A DNA stretch of 64,000 nucleotides, from NCBI GenBank assembly GCA_001599715.1, contig BCHU01000001.1, positions 1,907,634-1,971,633 of the forward strand, given 5' to 3'. Made by a program: the position numbers and the translations under genes. Below, in pieces: positions 1-11,152 of this stretch; positions within the stretch are counted from its first letter, which is position 1, and each line of letters opens with the position of its first letter. This DNA comes from Phaeotremella fagi (lineage: Eukaryota; Basidiomycota; Tremellomycetes; Tremellales; Phaeotremellaceae). The notes beneath the pieces were generated by a model. The model was not told the origin of the DNA. It saw nothing but the letters and a program-made list of their open reading frames with translations, and did no database searches.

Positions 1-354
1 TTAAGCATTAGGTTAGATTGGATGTATTATTGTTAATGGTTTCACAGGTTTCAGGAGATATTTGATAAGAAGGTGTAACTTGTTGTTCTGCTAATCTCAG
101 CCAAGTAAGGATTCGTGTTCATAAGCCTCATCGTTATGTTCAGTCACTATCGGTGCAGTTGTCCCCACATGCTGTTTTTTTTGGCGGTCAAGGGGTTCAG
201 ACCTAGCAAGCATCATGGACGTGGCGGAATGAACTTCCACTTGGAATGCAATTCCGGGAAACTATCTGTACGAGTCTTGTTGATACATAAGTACACTCTG
301 CGGCTTGAATCCATATCATGTTCTGTTTCCAGGAATAAATAAACATAAGAGAAA
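1..354. other. left-edge intergenic / 5' flank of the RidA gene
   Basis: No convincing coding region is visible on either strand. Short open frames here lack codon structure and splice continuity. The last bases before 355 form an A-rich leader (AAGAGAAAATG) typical of fungal translation starts. The stretch probably holds the promoter and 5'UTR of the RidA-like gene and possibly the flank of a gene beyond the left edge. Confidence 0.5.
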
Positions 355-939
355 ATGAGTAACCCAAACAAAATAGCTATAAAAGCAATCCCAGGCGCAC
401 CACGTAAGTAAATCCCCAACTTCTGAATATTACACGCGCTAACACTGGAGTTCAGCCGGTCAAAATGGACCGACGATGGTTATAGCAGACAAGATCGTCT
501 ACATTGCTGGTTGTGCGCCTAAAGATGAGAATAACGATTGGCCAGAGGGTGATATAGGCGATCATACACGATTATGTATTTCCAACGCTCAGAAATGTCT
601 TCAATCCATAGGTTTGGATCTTGGGGATCGTACGTTCACCTTTACTTTATATCTACTGCCCGAAAAAACACTGAAAGCTGTCGGACGATCTATCAGTCAC
701 AACCGCAATGATCTTCTTATCTCGTTATGAACAAGATTTCTTGCCTATGAATAAAGCTTATGCGGAGGCTTTGAAAGATTATGCTCCGTTACCTGCGAGA
801 ACTTGTGTTGGTGTGGCTGTTCTACCTCATGATACGGATATCGAAATCACTTTTGTGAGTTTTTCAGAGGATTTTTCTTTCGAGGGGAATAGAATACTGA
901 TGAAAATGATGGGGATAGACTGCTGTGAAGCGAGATTAA
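355..939 (+). CDS. RidA/YjgF/YER057c/UK114-family protein (4 exons)
   Basis: Members of this family are small trimeric proteins; many deaminate reactive enamine/imine intermediates. I read four exons: 355-403, 456-629, 697-854 and 919-939, with GTAAGT, GTACGT and GTGAGT donors. They join to about 133 residues, the usual RidA length. Family landmarks are an N-terminal AIPGAP segment, DKIVYIAGCAP, a FLPMNKAYAEAL helix, and PARTCVGVAVLPHDTDIEITF, where the Arg of PARTCVGV is the conserved ligand-binding arginine. The second exon alone begins mid-domain, so ATG 355 is needed to complete the N-terminal strand. The last exon is short (TAVKRD); reading through its donor would instead end at 947. It may act on amino-acid-derived imines in mitochondria or cytosol, but the substrate cannot be read from sequence. 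Confidence 0.86.
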
Positions 940-1550
940 ATCTCTAGAGTTGAAGTGGGGTTCATAGGAGTTGCATGGTGGTGGTGTTTCGCTATGGAGG
1001 GTTTCCCTTTGTAGATCCATATGTCCTCTTTGTTCAGAATAGAAAATGCATGAAAGTGAATTGGGCATTGCAATAACTCTATTCAAGGTGAGGGACGAAA
1101 ACATCAATCGTGATATAGCCTTTGACATGGTGACTGGGTTGCATCTTGGCTTATAAGTGACAACATCTCTTCGGGTGAGATAGGATGGGATCAACTGGAT
1201 GTTAGAGATGGTGCATAGATTTCGGTAGAGATTAGATTGAGAACACTTTCATTTATCAGCAGAAAGATATGCATGAGGAAGATAGTAGTGAAAGTCGAAA
1301 GTGAGGCATTCGCATATACCAAGGATAAACCTCGGACATATCGCAAGGATGAACCTCGGGGTATAAATTGATAGTTCTCGGATAAACTTGATTAATGATT
1401 CTTGGCTTACGGATGGATCTGAGTGGGGGATGGTGAGATGGTGAAATGGTGAGGTGAGATTAGCTTGAGTATCCATATCCATATCCACTGTCTCTTCATC
1501 TACTATATCTTTCTATCTTGCATACATTGCAATCTGAACACCTAGACCAA
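940..1550. other. intergenic region, promoter of the beta-lactamase-like gene
   Basis: About 600 bases with no supported gene. It contains a near-perfect 15-base direct repeat (AAGGATRAACCTCGG at 1321-1335 and 1345-1359) and a related CTCGGATAAACTTG at about 1377-1390. A TATAAA-like stretch follows the second copy near 1361. These could be operator-like sites for a CGG-binding zinc-cluster regulator of the downstream gene; this is inference only. Confidence 0.4.
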
Positions 1551-3135
1551 ATGGCATCCTCAACCGCACCCAAACCAACACTCAAACCAGATGGTGCAGC
1601 CCACATCCAAAAGACTCTCGAAGAGCTATCATCCAGATTACCAGGTTGTTTCTTATCACTCGCTTCAGCAGACAGTATTCTCTTTGAAGGATGTTGTGGT
1701 AGATTCGATCCTGTTGATAAAAGCCCGAATGCAAGACAGGTTACTAAGAACGATGTAATGTGGTTCGCCAGTACTACGAAATTGTTGACTGCGGTGTGTG
1801 AGTAAACTTTGCTACAACCTCAGAACAAATCTGAAGCGGTTATTGACAATTTGATAGCCTACCTAACAATGATCGATAAAGGATTACTCACACTCGATAC
1901 TCCCATCTCAGATCTTTACGAACCACTCAAGAAAGCAGCTTCAAAAATCATTAAAGGATTCGAAGAAGATGGAACCCCAATTTTGGTAGATAACGATAAG
2001 AAGATTACTGTCGCGATGATGTTGAATCAAACTAGTGGATTTGGGGCTGAATTTTCTGAAACTGCTCCGAAATACAAGAAGTTTCATGGGATCGGATACA
2101 CGAATTCTTGTAAAACAGTGAGTATCGGTAGTTCGGTGGATAGGAATGTTCTATTCGTGTTGACGTTTTTATTTTTGGGAAATTTAGAAGGATCTAATTC
2201 ATACGCCTTTATGTTATGTACCAGGAACTACATTTGAATATGGAAATTCAGCAGAGTGAGTGCAGTATTCAATGACATGATCTCCGTCCTAACTCCATCT
2301 CAGATGGTTAGCGTTGATTCTACCAGCAATAGCCAATCAATCTACAGAAGAATATCTACAGGAGAACGTCTGTAAACCATTAGGAATGAACAGTACGACC
2401 TATTACCCTTTTGGTCCAGAATTCGATGATCGATTGATGCCTGTTCGATGGGCGAGTAATCCAGAAGAAGGTGGTGAGATTAATTTTGAGGTTTTCGACA
2501 AACAATTTGAGGTATTGAAATTGCCAAGAGTGTGAGTTTGAGGTTGTGTCATTGAATTTGAGCTGACACCCGCTTTAGTCGAGAAGAAATTGAATACCCC
2601 GCAGGTGGTGGTGGAATCTACTCAAAGACTACAGATTATATTCTACTCCTCCAAAACATCTTAGCCCATTATCAATCCCTGACAGAGTCCACCCCTCCAC
2701 CCAAAGTCAAAATCCTTTCCGACGACTCAGTACTCTCATTGTTCAAAGGATCATTACCTGCATCCGCGAAGGCCAGTTTTATAGAGATGTACAATCCATA
2801 TCTAGCGCTTACCGGAGAAGATATGGTCGGTGAAGACGATGTAGATTGGAATACGGCTAATGCTATTTTCAACCCTGTCAACGGGAGACGTAGAGAGGGT
2901 TGGGGAAGAGAGGCTGGAAGTGTTGGTTGGGGTGGGGCCGCTGGTACTGAGTACTGGATTGACAAAAAGAATGGACTCGCGGTACGTCTGTCGAATACAA
3001 AAATTGGGATTCAGTTTACTAATCATATCGCTGGTTTAGTGCGTTTTTACTACTCAGATGCTACCAGGTAATGGACCTCTCATTAAACAAGCAAAGAAAA
3101 CTATTGAAAAGGCTGTTTATGCTGCTTTGGCTTGA
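1551..3135 (+). CDS. serine beta-lactamase-like hydrolase/transesterase (class C fold)
   Basis: Belongs to the Beta-lactamase family (PF00144) that includes fungal esterases and LovD-like acyltransferases. The nucleophile motif SxxK is seen as S-T-T-K in the first exon (WFASTTKLLTAV). The second exon carries YLTMIDKGLLTLDTP and the MLNQTSGFG turn. A third segment has the YxN motif as EYGNS. The C-terminal exon holds a G/W-rich AGSVGWGGAAGTEYWID strand and ends CVFTTQMLPGNGP...YAALA. At least four introns are visible; exon 1 is 1551-1797 and exon 2 starts at 1858. The last join skips GTACGT..TTTAG before CVFTTQ, giving stop TGA 3133-3135. No signal peptide is obvious, so it is probably cytosolic. 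It is convergent with an MFS exporter. True antibiotic hydrolysis is not implied; an esterase or transesterase role is likelier. Confidence 0.88.
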
Positions 3136-3357
3136 TCCAAAAAAGATGCAGCTATGCATGTATCGTGAATGACCCTGAAGTGCTGTCGATTGAAGCCTAC
3201 GCAAACTTTATCAAAGTCAGAAACCTCATTATGTTACATCTTTTTAACAATACTAAACAAACGTGAGATACAGAATTAATGGACTGGACTAAACTACTCT
3301 ATTCTCCACTTCAAATCGATGAATACTTTTCTTTGATCTCTCTCTCAAGATCTATCC

Positions 3358-5823
3358 TCAAACTATTTCATCTTTCAGCGGCACAGTTCCAGAAGCAGGT
3401 GAAGCCTGTACATCGCGTTTCTTTCCGACGACCTCCCAGCCTCTCATTCCAAAAGCTATACAAGCCGTTGCTTAGAAAGATGTCAGTTACCGCATTGAAT
3501 ATCTGCTAAGCAGAGAATAACGTTTACTTACCAGTGAGGATACACGCTGAACAAGTCCAGAATCCAGCTTGAAGTCCACGCCACATCGCGTCGGTTTCGT
3601 CCAATTGGCCTTCATATGCAGTTTGAACTGCTTCACGTATAAGTGTGGTGATTGTTAGACCTAACGTAGCTCCGAAACGAGCAACTGAAGTTAAGATTGC
3701 TGTTCAAATGGTTTCTGTGTCAGCAAATTCAGAGTAAGTTGGGAATTTTCGTTTACCATTGGCAACAGCATGATCTCCCCTGTATTTTTAGTCAGATCGG
3801 TACAGTGGCATCAAAACACGAGAGGTGACTTACGAACAAGTTAGACTAGCAATGATCATTGAACCGATACCTATGGTTCTAAAACGGTATTAACATCTTC
3901 AATCAGACATCGAACCAAAATAATCATCATCTTGACTTACCCATTGGTAGGCCAAGAAGAGAGAAGCCAAGAGTATAAATCAGCTTTGTAATACGGAGTC
4001 GACAATGTTCTTGTGGCAAACAGAATTCCAGCTGCCCTGTAAATGAAGTTTGAGATTTGTTTTATGGAGGATGAAGGGATGACTTACGATCCAGTTAGAT
4101 ATAAGAATATTAGAAGCATTCTAGCTGGTATTCTGGAGATGGTATAGGCGACCATGAACTGGGGAGTAGAGTTAAATCAACACTGCTCATAGTTATCTTT
4201 TCATCTTCAACTTACAGTAGACGCTATTCCACTTAAAGTACTCGGTGCAACTCTGATTCCGACTTGCCAACCTTGAAAATCAAGAATATCAAAATACAAA
4301 TAAGACCCGAAAGCTGCCAATGACTAAAGGACATATGGATAAGTTTTGTATGTTGTAATACTAATCGTTACTCACGTCTGAACCGGTAAACACGAGAATC
4401 GCTGAGATATACATGATGATTAATTGACGTGTATCTTGTGCAAAGATTCTAGCAGGTATCAATGGTGGTGATTTTGTTCTTGTTTTGTTTTTGTTTAGGT
4501 GTATCTGCCAGACGATGGAACCGATTAAAACGACGGCGAAGAGTGATAAGAAAATAGGTACAACTAAAGATATCCAAAACAGTCATCAGCAATGAGAATC
4601 AAACGTACTGTACCGGTAGAATACAATACAGTTGTATTGTACTTACGAGGACTTTTCCATCCTTCAGGTTGAGCTACCGGGAAGACCAAACCCAACGTCA
4701 AAAACAGTTGGGCACAGGTTACAGAGATTGCACCTATCCAATCTATTCTTGTGTCTACCGGATGAGGTCTGTCTGGTGGTATAAAGAAGAATCCGATTAT
4801 CAATGGATAAATTCCAAGTCCTGCCACTAAGAAATGAACAGTTCGCCATGTGTAGCTAAGATCCAGAGTGAGATTTTGTGTTTACAGTACGGATATAAAA
4901 TGGACTTACCGACTCCAAGTTACAAAGACACCACCGAGTAACCATCCTAAACCATTCCCTATAGCTCCAGCTAGAAGCAAGCAACATCGGTCAGTCTCCA
5001 TACTGTATACTATCTGATGAACCCAACTGACCCCCTGCAAAACAAGCAAATGCTAAAGTCCTCGAACGACCCTCTGGAAGATGACTACCAACAATCCCAG
5101 CCGAACAAGGGGACGTAACAGCGAAACCGATTCCAGCGAGTGCTCTTACGACACTTAGACCAATAACGTTCTGGTTTTGGTTAGCACTGACCTGAAATTC
5201 TTACTTACTGGCATGAAACCACTGATTAGGGTGAAGATTGTGAAAAAAATTGAACCTAGTAGGTAAACTTTACGGAGACCGTAGATATCACCTAATCTTC
5301 CTGCTACGAGTGCACAACAGCTCTATTGATTTCGTCAATACGATATTGGCACCGGATTTTGCAACAACGTAGGGGTATACAACACTCACCCAAGTAATGT
5401 TGAAAGCTGAGCTGACCTGTTTGAAGTTGTTTTAGCATAATCAATTGTCGATGCAAAGAGACCCCACATACCCACTGAATCTGCCCCGGGGTAGTATTGA
5501 AATCAGATTGCATAACTGGTAAAAGTAAAGTTGCACTTCCAGCAGCGATTGTCTACAAGAGTTAAGTGGAAAAATATCAGTGCGAGACGTAATGGAATGT
5601 GTAACGTAGGTCAACTCACCCCTGCACACAAAGACACGGCAATACCAGAAACCATAACCCAAAGTCTCCAAGTCGATAATTGTTTTCCATCATAGCCAGA
5701 AACCAATTCTGTATCTGGAATAACCAAAGCCTCATCAACAACAGGAATCAGATCAGACTGCTGAGAAACGTTTTCAAGACTACTCTCATTGTTGATATCA
5801 GGGTTTGCGGCTGGAATTGTCAT
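3358..5823 (-). CDS. MFS transporter, drug:H+ antiporter (DHA2/ATR1-like)
   Basis: A multi-exon plasma-membrane transporter with hydrophobic segments throughout. The N-terminal tail has about 50 hydrophilic residues before the first helix (TWRLWVMVSGIAVSLCAG). Motif A of the major facilitator superfamily is clear as GRLGDIYGLRKVY in the loop after helix 2, and GQIQWV lies in the preceding extracellular segment as in fungal ATR1/DHA2 proteins. The C-terminus reads LQAGFWTCSACILT, then after an intron ACIAFGMRGWEVVGKKRD and the stop at 3358. I start at ATG 5823 (context GCCAAAATG); an upstream in-frame ATG at 5877 is in weaker context. Many very short exons are separated by about 50-base introns. 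The substrate is unknown. It is tail-to-tail with the beta-lactamase-like hydrolase. Confidence 0.87.
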
Positions 5824-6372
5824 TTTGGCAATTGTGAAGGGGAATTGTGGTGACGGAGTATAAGGAAACAATATCATTCATCTTCATTTGGTCCCCCGTT
5901 TATGTCTGAATTCAATAAATGACACCTCACAATGGAGATCGGACTAAAATTTTCAAAGAGGGATCCGTTGTTCATCACAGAAAGGAAGAAATGATCGCCA
6001 CAAAACTGCCACCACCCTATTACACAACGTCATTCCGCTCTTTTCGGGTCATGAAACCGTTCAATCGTACATGAAACCAAATAGAGGGATTGTGACTCAG
6101 TTAAATGAGAGTGTTTAGGACACAAATGATTGGGGAAATTGATTCCAAGATGATATGGAATTTGCCCCTTTCTTGCAAATTTTGGGAACTTTCGTTTCGG
6201 TATTTCCATTTCTGCTAGGTTAAATGAAAAGCGTTTTAATGGTTCTGAAAGCTACAGACACGGCACTCTGCATTCTTGTCACGAACTGATACCATTTCGT
6301 TCATGATTCTCTTCCTTAATTTCTTTTGTGACTACGACTTATGTAAAATACAAAGGAACAAGACACTATCCA
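5824..6372. other. intergenic region between MFS promoter and KGG-gene 3' end
   Basis: About 550 bases. The half next to 5823 is the MFS promoter and 5'UTR; the other half is the 3' flank of the small KGG-type gene. No open frame with coding character or splice continuity was found. Confidence 0.45.
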
Positions 6373-6866
6373 TTAATGTTCACCTGAAGATTTGCCACCT
6401 TTTTTACCTGCCTCAGAAGCTAATTCCTTATCACCACCTGCGAGCAGATTCAGCTGACATCACCCCAAAAAGAAAGAAAACAACCTACCGAAACCATGTT
6501 CTGATGAAGTTCTCTTATCATCCTCACCTGAAATAGTCTGTCCATCATGCTTTGACGGTCTGCAAGAGTTCAGTCAGACTCGATATTCAGTGTCCCAGTA
6601 CTTACTTATGAACACCTTCCTCGCTTGCCCCCTCAGTTCTGAGGGAGGAAGTCCCATCGCCAACCTCCTCGAAACCGGTCTCTCGACCACCTTGATTCCC
6701 ATGTGTACCTCCACCGTGCTACGGTCCATCAGTTCCGCGTACCGATATGTGTGTAATTAGAAACGCTTACCTCTTTAAATCTTTTATCAGGTTCACCACT
6801 TAACGTCGTATGATCTTCTGAACTGGTTCCTGGGTTTGAATATTGACCGTATTCTTTTTCTGACAT
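6373..6866 (-). CDS. small hydrophilic glycine/charged KGG-motif protein (Con-10/LEA-like)
   Basis: A four-exon gene whose exons are too short to stand out individually. Starting at ATG 6866 the exons join as MSEKEYGQYSNPG..., HGGGTHGNQGGRETGFEE..., PSKHDGQTISGEDDKR... and GGDKELASEAGKKGGKSS..., about 113 residues ending at 6373. All three joins have GT..AG borders and keep the frame. The protein has almost no hydrophobic residues, is rich in G, E, K, S and D, and ends with an EAGKKGGKSS stretch like the KGG repeat of bacterial stress proteins and fungal conidiation protein Con-10. Such proteins are induced by desiccation or starvation. It lies beside NHA1, a salt-tolerance gene, on the same strand. 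The family assignment rests on a short motif, so function is tentative; the gene structure is more secure. Confidence 0.72.
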
Positions 6867-7390
6867 TTTTCGATGATGGTTCGTATAGTATTTATTGTTT
6901 GGATATGATCGTTGGTGGTAATGAGGTCCTTTACTCAGAAGTTGTCGATTCTTTATATACAGTACTCTTGTATATGTGACGACTGTTGAATGACGTCTGA
7001 AATCGATGAACCTTCATACAGACACGATAAGATCGGAACTAGAGTCAACTTTCGTGGTCATCATATCAAATCTGATGATGGTAGTAAAAGCATCATCGTA
7101 ATGGTCGGTACCGTCACAGTATTTGTAACATACTATTCTCGATGACATTGGTAAATCTCACGTACTCGTACCCTCAAATCGCGATTTAGCCACGAACCTG
7201 AAAGGATGAAATCATCTGATCGTCTGATCGATCTGGGTCGTCAATCACATCAGATCTGATCTGATCAATTCAAATTCAATTTCGCAACAAGATTCCAAAA
7301 GAACAAATATTGCAACAGCAAAAACACATCAATTCCATGCAGTATGTACATATATATATATCCGTTTTAAGGATGACCAAAACAATAATT
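6867..7390. promoter_or_regulatory. promoter region of the KGG-motif gene
   Basis: About 520 bases between the KGG-gene start and the NHA1 stop. A CRE/ATF-like TGACGTCT lies at 6991-6998 and another TGACG sequence is nearby. A run of TGATC/GATC words fills about 7211-7266. These are candidates for stress control and are not demonstrated. Confidence 0.35.
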
Positions 7391-10378
7391 TTACCTAAAT
7401 CTCTCCGGCTCCTGGAAACTAACACTTGGTCCATCACGATCACCGTTCGAAGCTACACTTGTCGTTCTGAACATTGCCAAAGCTGGGTTAGGCTTGAATC
7501 CAGGTGCCCGTTGACCATAAGCACTGATTCCTGGAGCAGTTTCTGATGATTGCGAAGAATCCGCGGCGAATCTTATCGCTGTCGATCGTCCGTTTGACAT
7601 TGTTCTAGTTATCCTCAAAGATCTGTCATCATCTCTAGAACTCATTTGTTCCGGTTCGGCTGTTAAGGTGAAGTTCCTTGATGATTGTCGTGACATCGAT
7701 CCCCCTGGTGGTGAGAGGAAATTTGTATCCGGTTTATAACGACCTTCCTCAACTTGAGATGGTGAATTCGATGCTGATCCCCTTCGGAAAACTTTCTTGA
7801 AAGCCCCAACAAACCCACTTTCCTCTTGTGTTCCCTTTCGCACCATTACTTTTGGAGGTTTCATCCGTGGTTGCTGACTAGATTCAGCTGGACGACTGTC
7901 AAAATCATCCTCGGGTTCACTTTCTATAACCTGTTCGTCCACGGTTGGTGGAGGATTTCGATTGGATTCTGGTTTCGATCTTGTCGAACCGTTATCACTT
8001 GTATTCGATGTCATTAAACCTAATCCCATTTTATCAATCGCATCACGTCCGTGATCTCGAACTTGAGACGCTGCGTGTTCGAGTGAAGTCGGCAAATGTG
8101 CTGTGATCTTGTCCACTTCTTTAGATTTTAAGCGATGAGGATGAGTGAACGTCGAGCTTTCCGATGGTTTATCGTCGTGGAAATGATTTCGAATGACTTC
8201 TACCTCGACCTGATATCGTTAGAATAGTTCATATCTTGTAATAACAAACTTACCTCTTCACCCTCACTCTTCTTCCTTTCGATTATCAAATGATGTCCTT
8301 CCCTATATTCCATTACAGATGGTGTGCTTGTACCATCTCTATTCCCTTCACCCTCTCCATCAGCCGAAGTCCTCTCATCACCGTCCTCCCTTCCCTCATC
8401 ACCGTTGACTTCATCCTCCCGTCTCTTCTCAGACATCTCGATATCTTCTCCATATCTAGTCCTGGAACTTGAACTACCGCCAGAATCGTCCTCAGTATTT
8501 CTCGTCTTTTCAAAGTCTGTACCGGTGACTGAAGCGCTACTTTTGTTGCGTAAACCTAAATCACCTTCCTCTGGATCATCATCCCTGTTGATCGTTATAC
8601 TTTGGCCAGGAGTTATACGTCTCGCATGAGTCGTCCACGCAGGTTCGTCCCCTCTTGTATCCATCGAAGGGTTCCTTGACCAGGTATAGGTGATACTATG
8701 TACTCGTCTTGAGAGTGAAAAGAAGGGAATCGACAAACCGTCTATATCAACGGTCAGCAAAATGTTCCAACTCTAAAATCTTCAACTTACGAGAAAGAAC
8801 CGAGGCTAACACCAAGAAAGCGACGATAGGTCCAATAGTCTCATAAAGAAGTTCGACTTGACTGGTATCCGCGTCCGAATCTATGGGTTCGGGTATACTA
8901 GTTCTAGCCAAAGTTGAGATGAAGATAGCACCGACACCCATGGGACCTGAAGTTGTGGGTTAGATTCAAGTGAAAACCGCATCATGCTCAAACTCACCAA
9001 ACCAGCCCACGAAAGCTGCTTCTCGGAAAGTCTTGATATCTGGGATGAACTTGTATAACGCCAAGATAATAGGCAATCGTCGGATCAGCAGAATGCAGAT
9101 GGCCAAAACCACGAGTCGCCATACCGATAGCTGAGATTAGCAGGCGTCAGTTTGTTTTTGTTCAGCAATTGAGAATACCGAAGCTTACATGAATTGACGC
9201 GTCTGCGAATTTATGGAAAGGAATGATAGCACCAATATAGATGAAACAAGCGCAATTGAAGAGTAGATCGATGACGTTAGAGAACACAGCATCCTCTGTA
9301 GCTTTGTTGAAGAATCCACTGAGAAAGAAAGTCGTTAGTCTCGTCCAGCAAGTCGTCACCTTATAACTCACTCCCAAGCAAACGCTGTACCACAGGCGAA
9401 AGCTGCCAACAAATCATCACTTCCAAGTAACGTTGTCATTCCTATAGCCAACACCGCCAAACTAACATATTGGGCAACGTAAGATTGCCTATCGATTAAA
9501 CGTCTTTGTTCACAGAATTTCATCATTTTCCTTGCAGCTATTCCGAGTAATGTACCTAGAACTATACCGAGTGTGACTTCATAAAGCCTAATCCTGTATT
9601 AGTATACATAAATGAGAACAAAGAACGACGTACCAAGTGACATAAAACCATTCACCAACTGCGTGACCTGGACTAGCGTCCAATGTCAAATACAGTGCAA
9701 TATACAAAAAGGGGAAAGCGGCACCATCATTGGAACCACTCTCTGCAGAAAGGAGATGTCGAATATGTGCTGGAACATGCTTATCGGCAAATTTACCACC
9801 AACGACTGCTTGAGCTAAAATTGGATCCGTAGGTGTGACACAAGCAGCGATGACTAATGAAGATAAAAATGTGAGACCTGGTATGAGACCCCAAATTAAT
9901 AATGCTGAAATCATCCAGCCAAACACCATGCAGGGACCTAAGAGGAAGAACAACGATCTCCAGTGTCTTTTCATGTATGCCTGTGGTAGCAGTCAGTACC
10001 AGAATAAATTGCTCGAGAATGATGACTCACTTTTGGTAATTCCACTCCGACAGCGAAAACACCAATTGCTATAACGACTCTTGTAACTTCCAGAGTAATC
10101 TCATCAGTGATAGCTTCACTAGGTCCACCCCATTCTCCAGGGTTAAAAAGATTGGCTGCATAAGGTCCAATAATGATTCCAACGATTGTAGCTATAGGTG
10201 CTTCTCCTATATACAGTTTTTCTTTGATCACCAAACTAAGTGTATTGGGTTAGTAAAAGTATATTCAATTTGTAGATACAACTCAAGACTTACCTGAACA
10301 TTCCATAAAGTACCGTGAAAGCACCTAAGAAAGTGTAGGCGAGATGAGGAACGTTGACCTCAAAAGGTGAGAACGTCA
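7391..10378 (-). CDS. NHA1: plasma-membrane Na+(K+)/H+ antiporter NHA1/SOD2
   Basis: Exchanges external protons for internal Na+ or K+ at the plasma membrane. From ATG 10378 the protein starts MTFSPFEVNVPHLAYTFLGAF and runs through IGEAPIATIVGIIIGPYAANLF, VTRVVIAIGVFAVGVELPK, the cation-site region CVTPTDPILAQAVV, and ESGSNDGAAFPFLYIALYL, whose Asn-Asp pair (SND) and preceding T-D-P are hallmarks of fungal NHA1. Later helices include ACGTAFAWDGFFNKATEDAVF and the CFIYIGAIIPFHKF segment. After the last helices comes a long hydrophilic, Ser/Asp/Glu-rich tail of several hundred residues, as in yeast Nha1, ending QEPERFR. Many introns of about 50-60 bases interrupt the membrane part, while the tail is nearly intron-free. 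The tail is probably phosphorylated and regulatory. Confidence 0.94.
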
Positions 10379-10812
10379 TTCTGAAACCTCAAATGAAGAT
10401 TTTTGATGGTAAGGTTGTTTTCGAAAACGCGTGATTAATGATGTATAGATTTACTGTGATTATGTCGAATGTTTGATCTCAACCATGCCTGTTTGTTTGA
10501 GACACGAATTGACAATGAGGAGACGATTGATTACTGCGAGCTGTGTTTTTGAGAAACCGAGTTTAAGGGTAAACAAAGACTAGAGACTGATGAGTCGAGT
10601 TGGGATCCGATGATGTTACGTTGCGATATGTACAAGATTGGGATTAAGATGAGGATGAGAGATGGATAAGATGAGATATTGGATGATATTCTTTGTTATA
10701 AAGATTAGTTGAGAGAGATAAGGTGTACTTTTTGAGTGTTAGTATGGTAGATAGTAGAAGTAGAACGTAGAAGCGAGGCGGCTCTGACATGCCAAGAAAT
10801 AGCTAAGGATAA
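10379..10812. other. NHA1 upstream region
   Basis: About 430 bases upstream of NHA1 with repeated GATGA/GAGATGG words and A/T-rich stretches. No coding signal was seen. It probably holds the NHA1 5'UTR and promoter. Confidence 0.45.
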
Positions 10813-11152
10813 TTATCTTAAATGGGGGGAATAAACAGGGACAATAGCATCCCTTCCTACTCCTTCTTCCAATACCAATTGTGCCAAATGGAGGCTGTCT
10901 ATGGGTAAAAATTAATAGAGAAGATTCGAGTTAAACAGGTCACTCACAAAACCCATTCTTCCTCTTCCTAGATCTCCAATACGTTCATCTTTCAACTTTC
11001 CATTTTTATCCACACTCATGCCCAGGGCACTCAAGCACTCATGACGAGTGAACCGACAGCCTGTATAGTCACGCACATTAGCTCATCAGCAGGAGCTTTG
11101 GCATACTGATTCTGATGTAATTCACCTCTGAAATACCTTGAGAATTTAACAT
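10813..11152 (-). CDS. possible small spliced gene or gene remnant of unknown function
   Basis: From ATG 11152 the minus strand reads MLNSQGISEVNYIRI. A good 46-base intron follows (GTATGC donor, CTAAT branch-like site, TATACAG acceptor). The second exon reads SCRFTRHECLSALGMSVD and continues KNGKLKDERIGDLGRGRM. A second intron ends at CCCATAG before SLHLAQLVLEEGVGRDAIVPV and a stop at 10813. That last join needs a weak donor (GTTTTG); the stronger GTGAGT donor just downstream would shift the frame and end at 10857. I do not recognise the family. It could be an active small gene, or a decayed fragment of a larger one. Which exon 3 frame is used is unclear. Confidence 0.33.

Noticed and set aside
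8324..8629. Ser/Pro-rich plus-strand frame opposite the NHA1 tail
   Set aside because: Antisense shadow of the acidic, low-complexity NHA1 C-terminus; no splice or start support.
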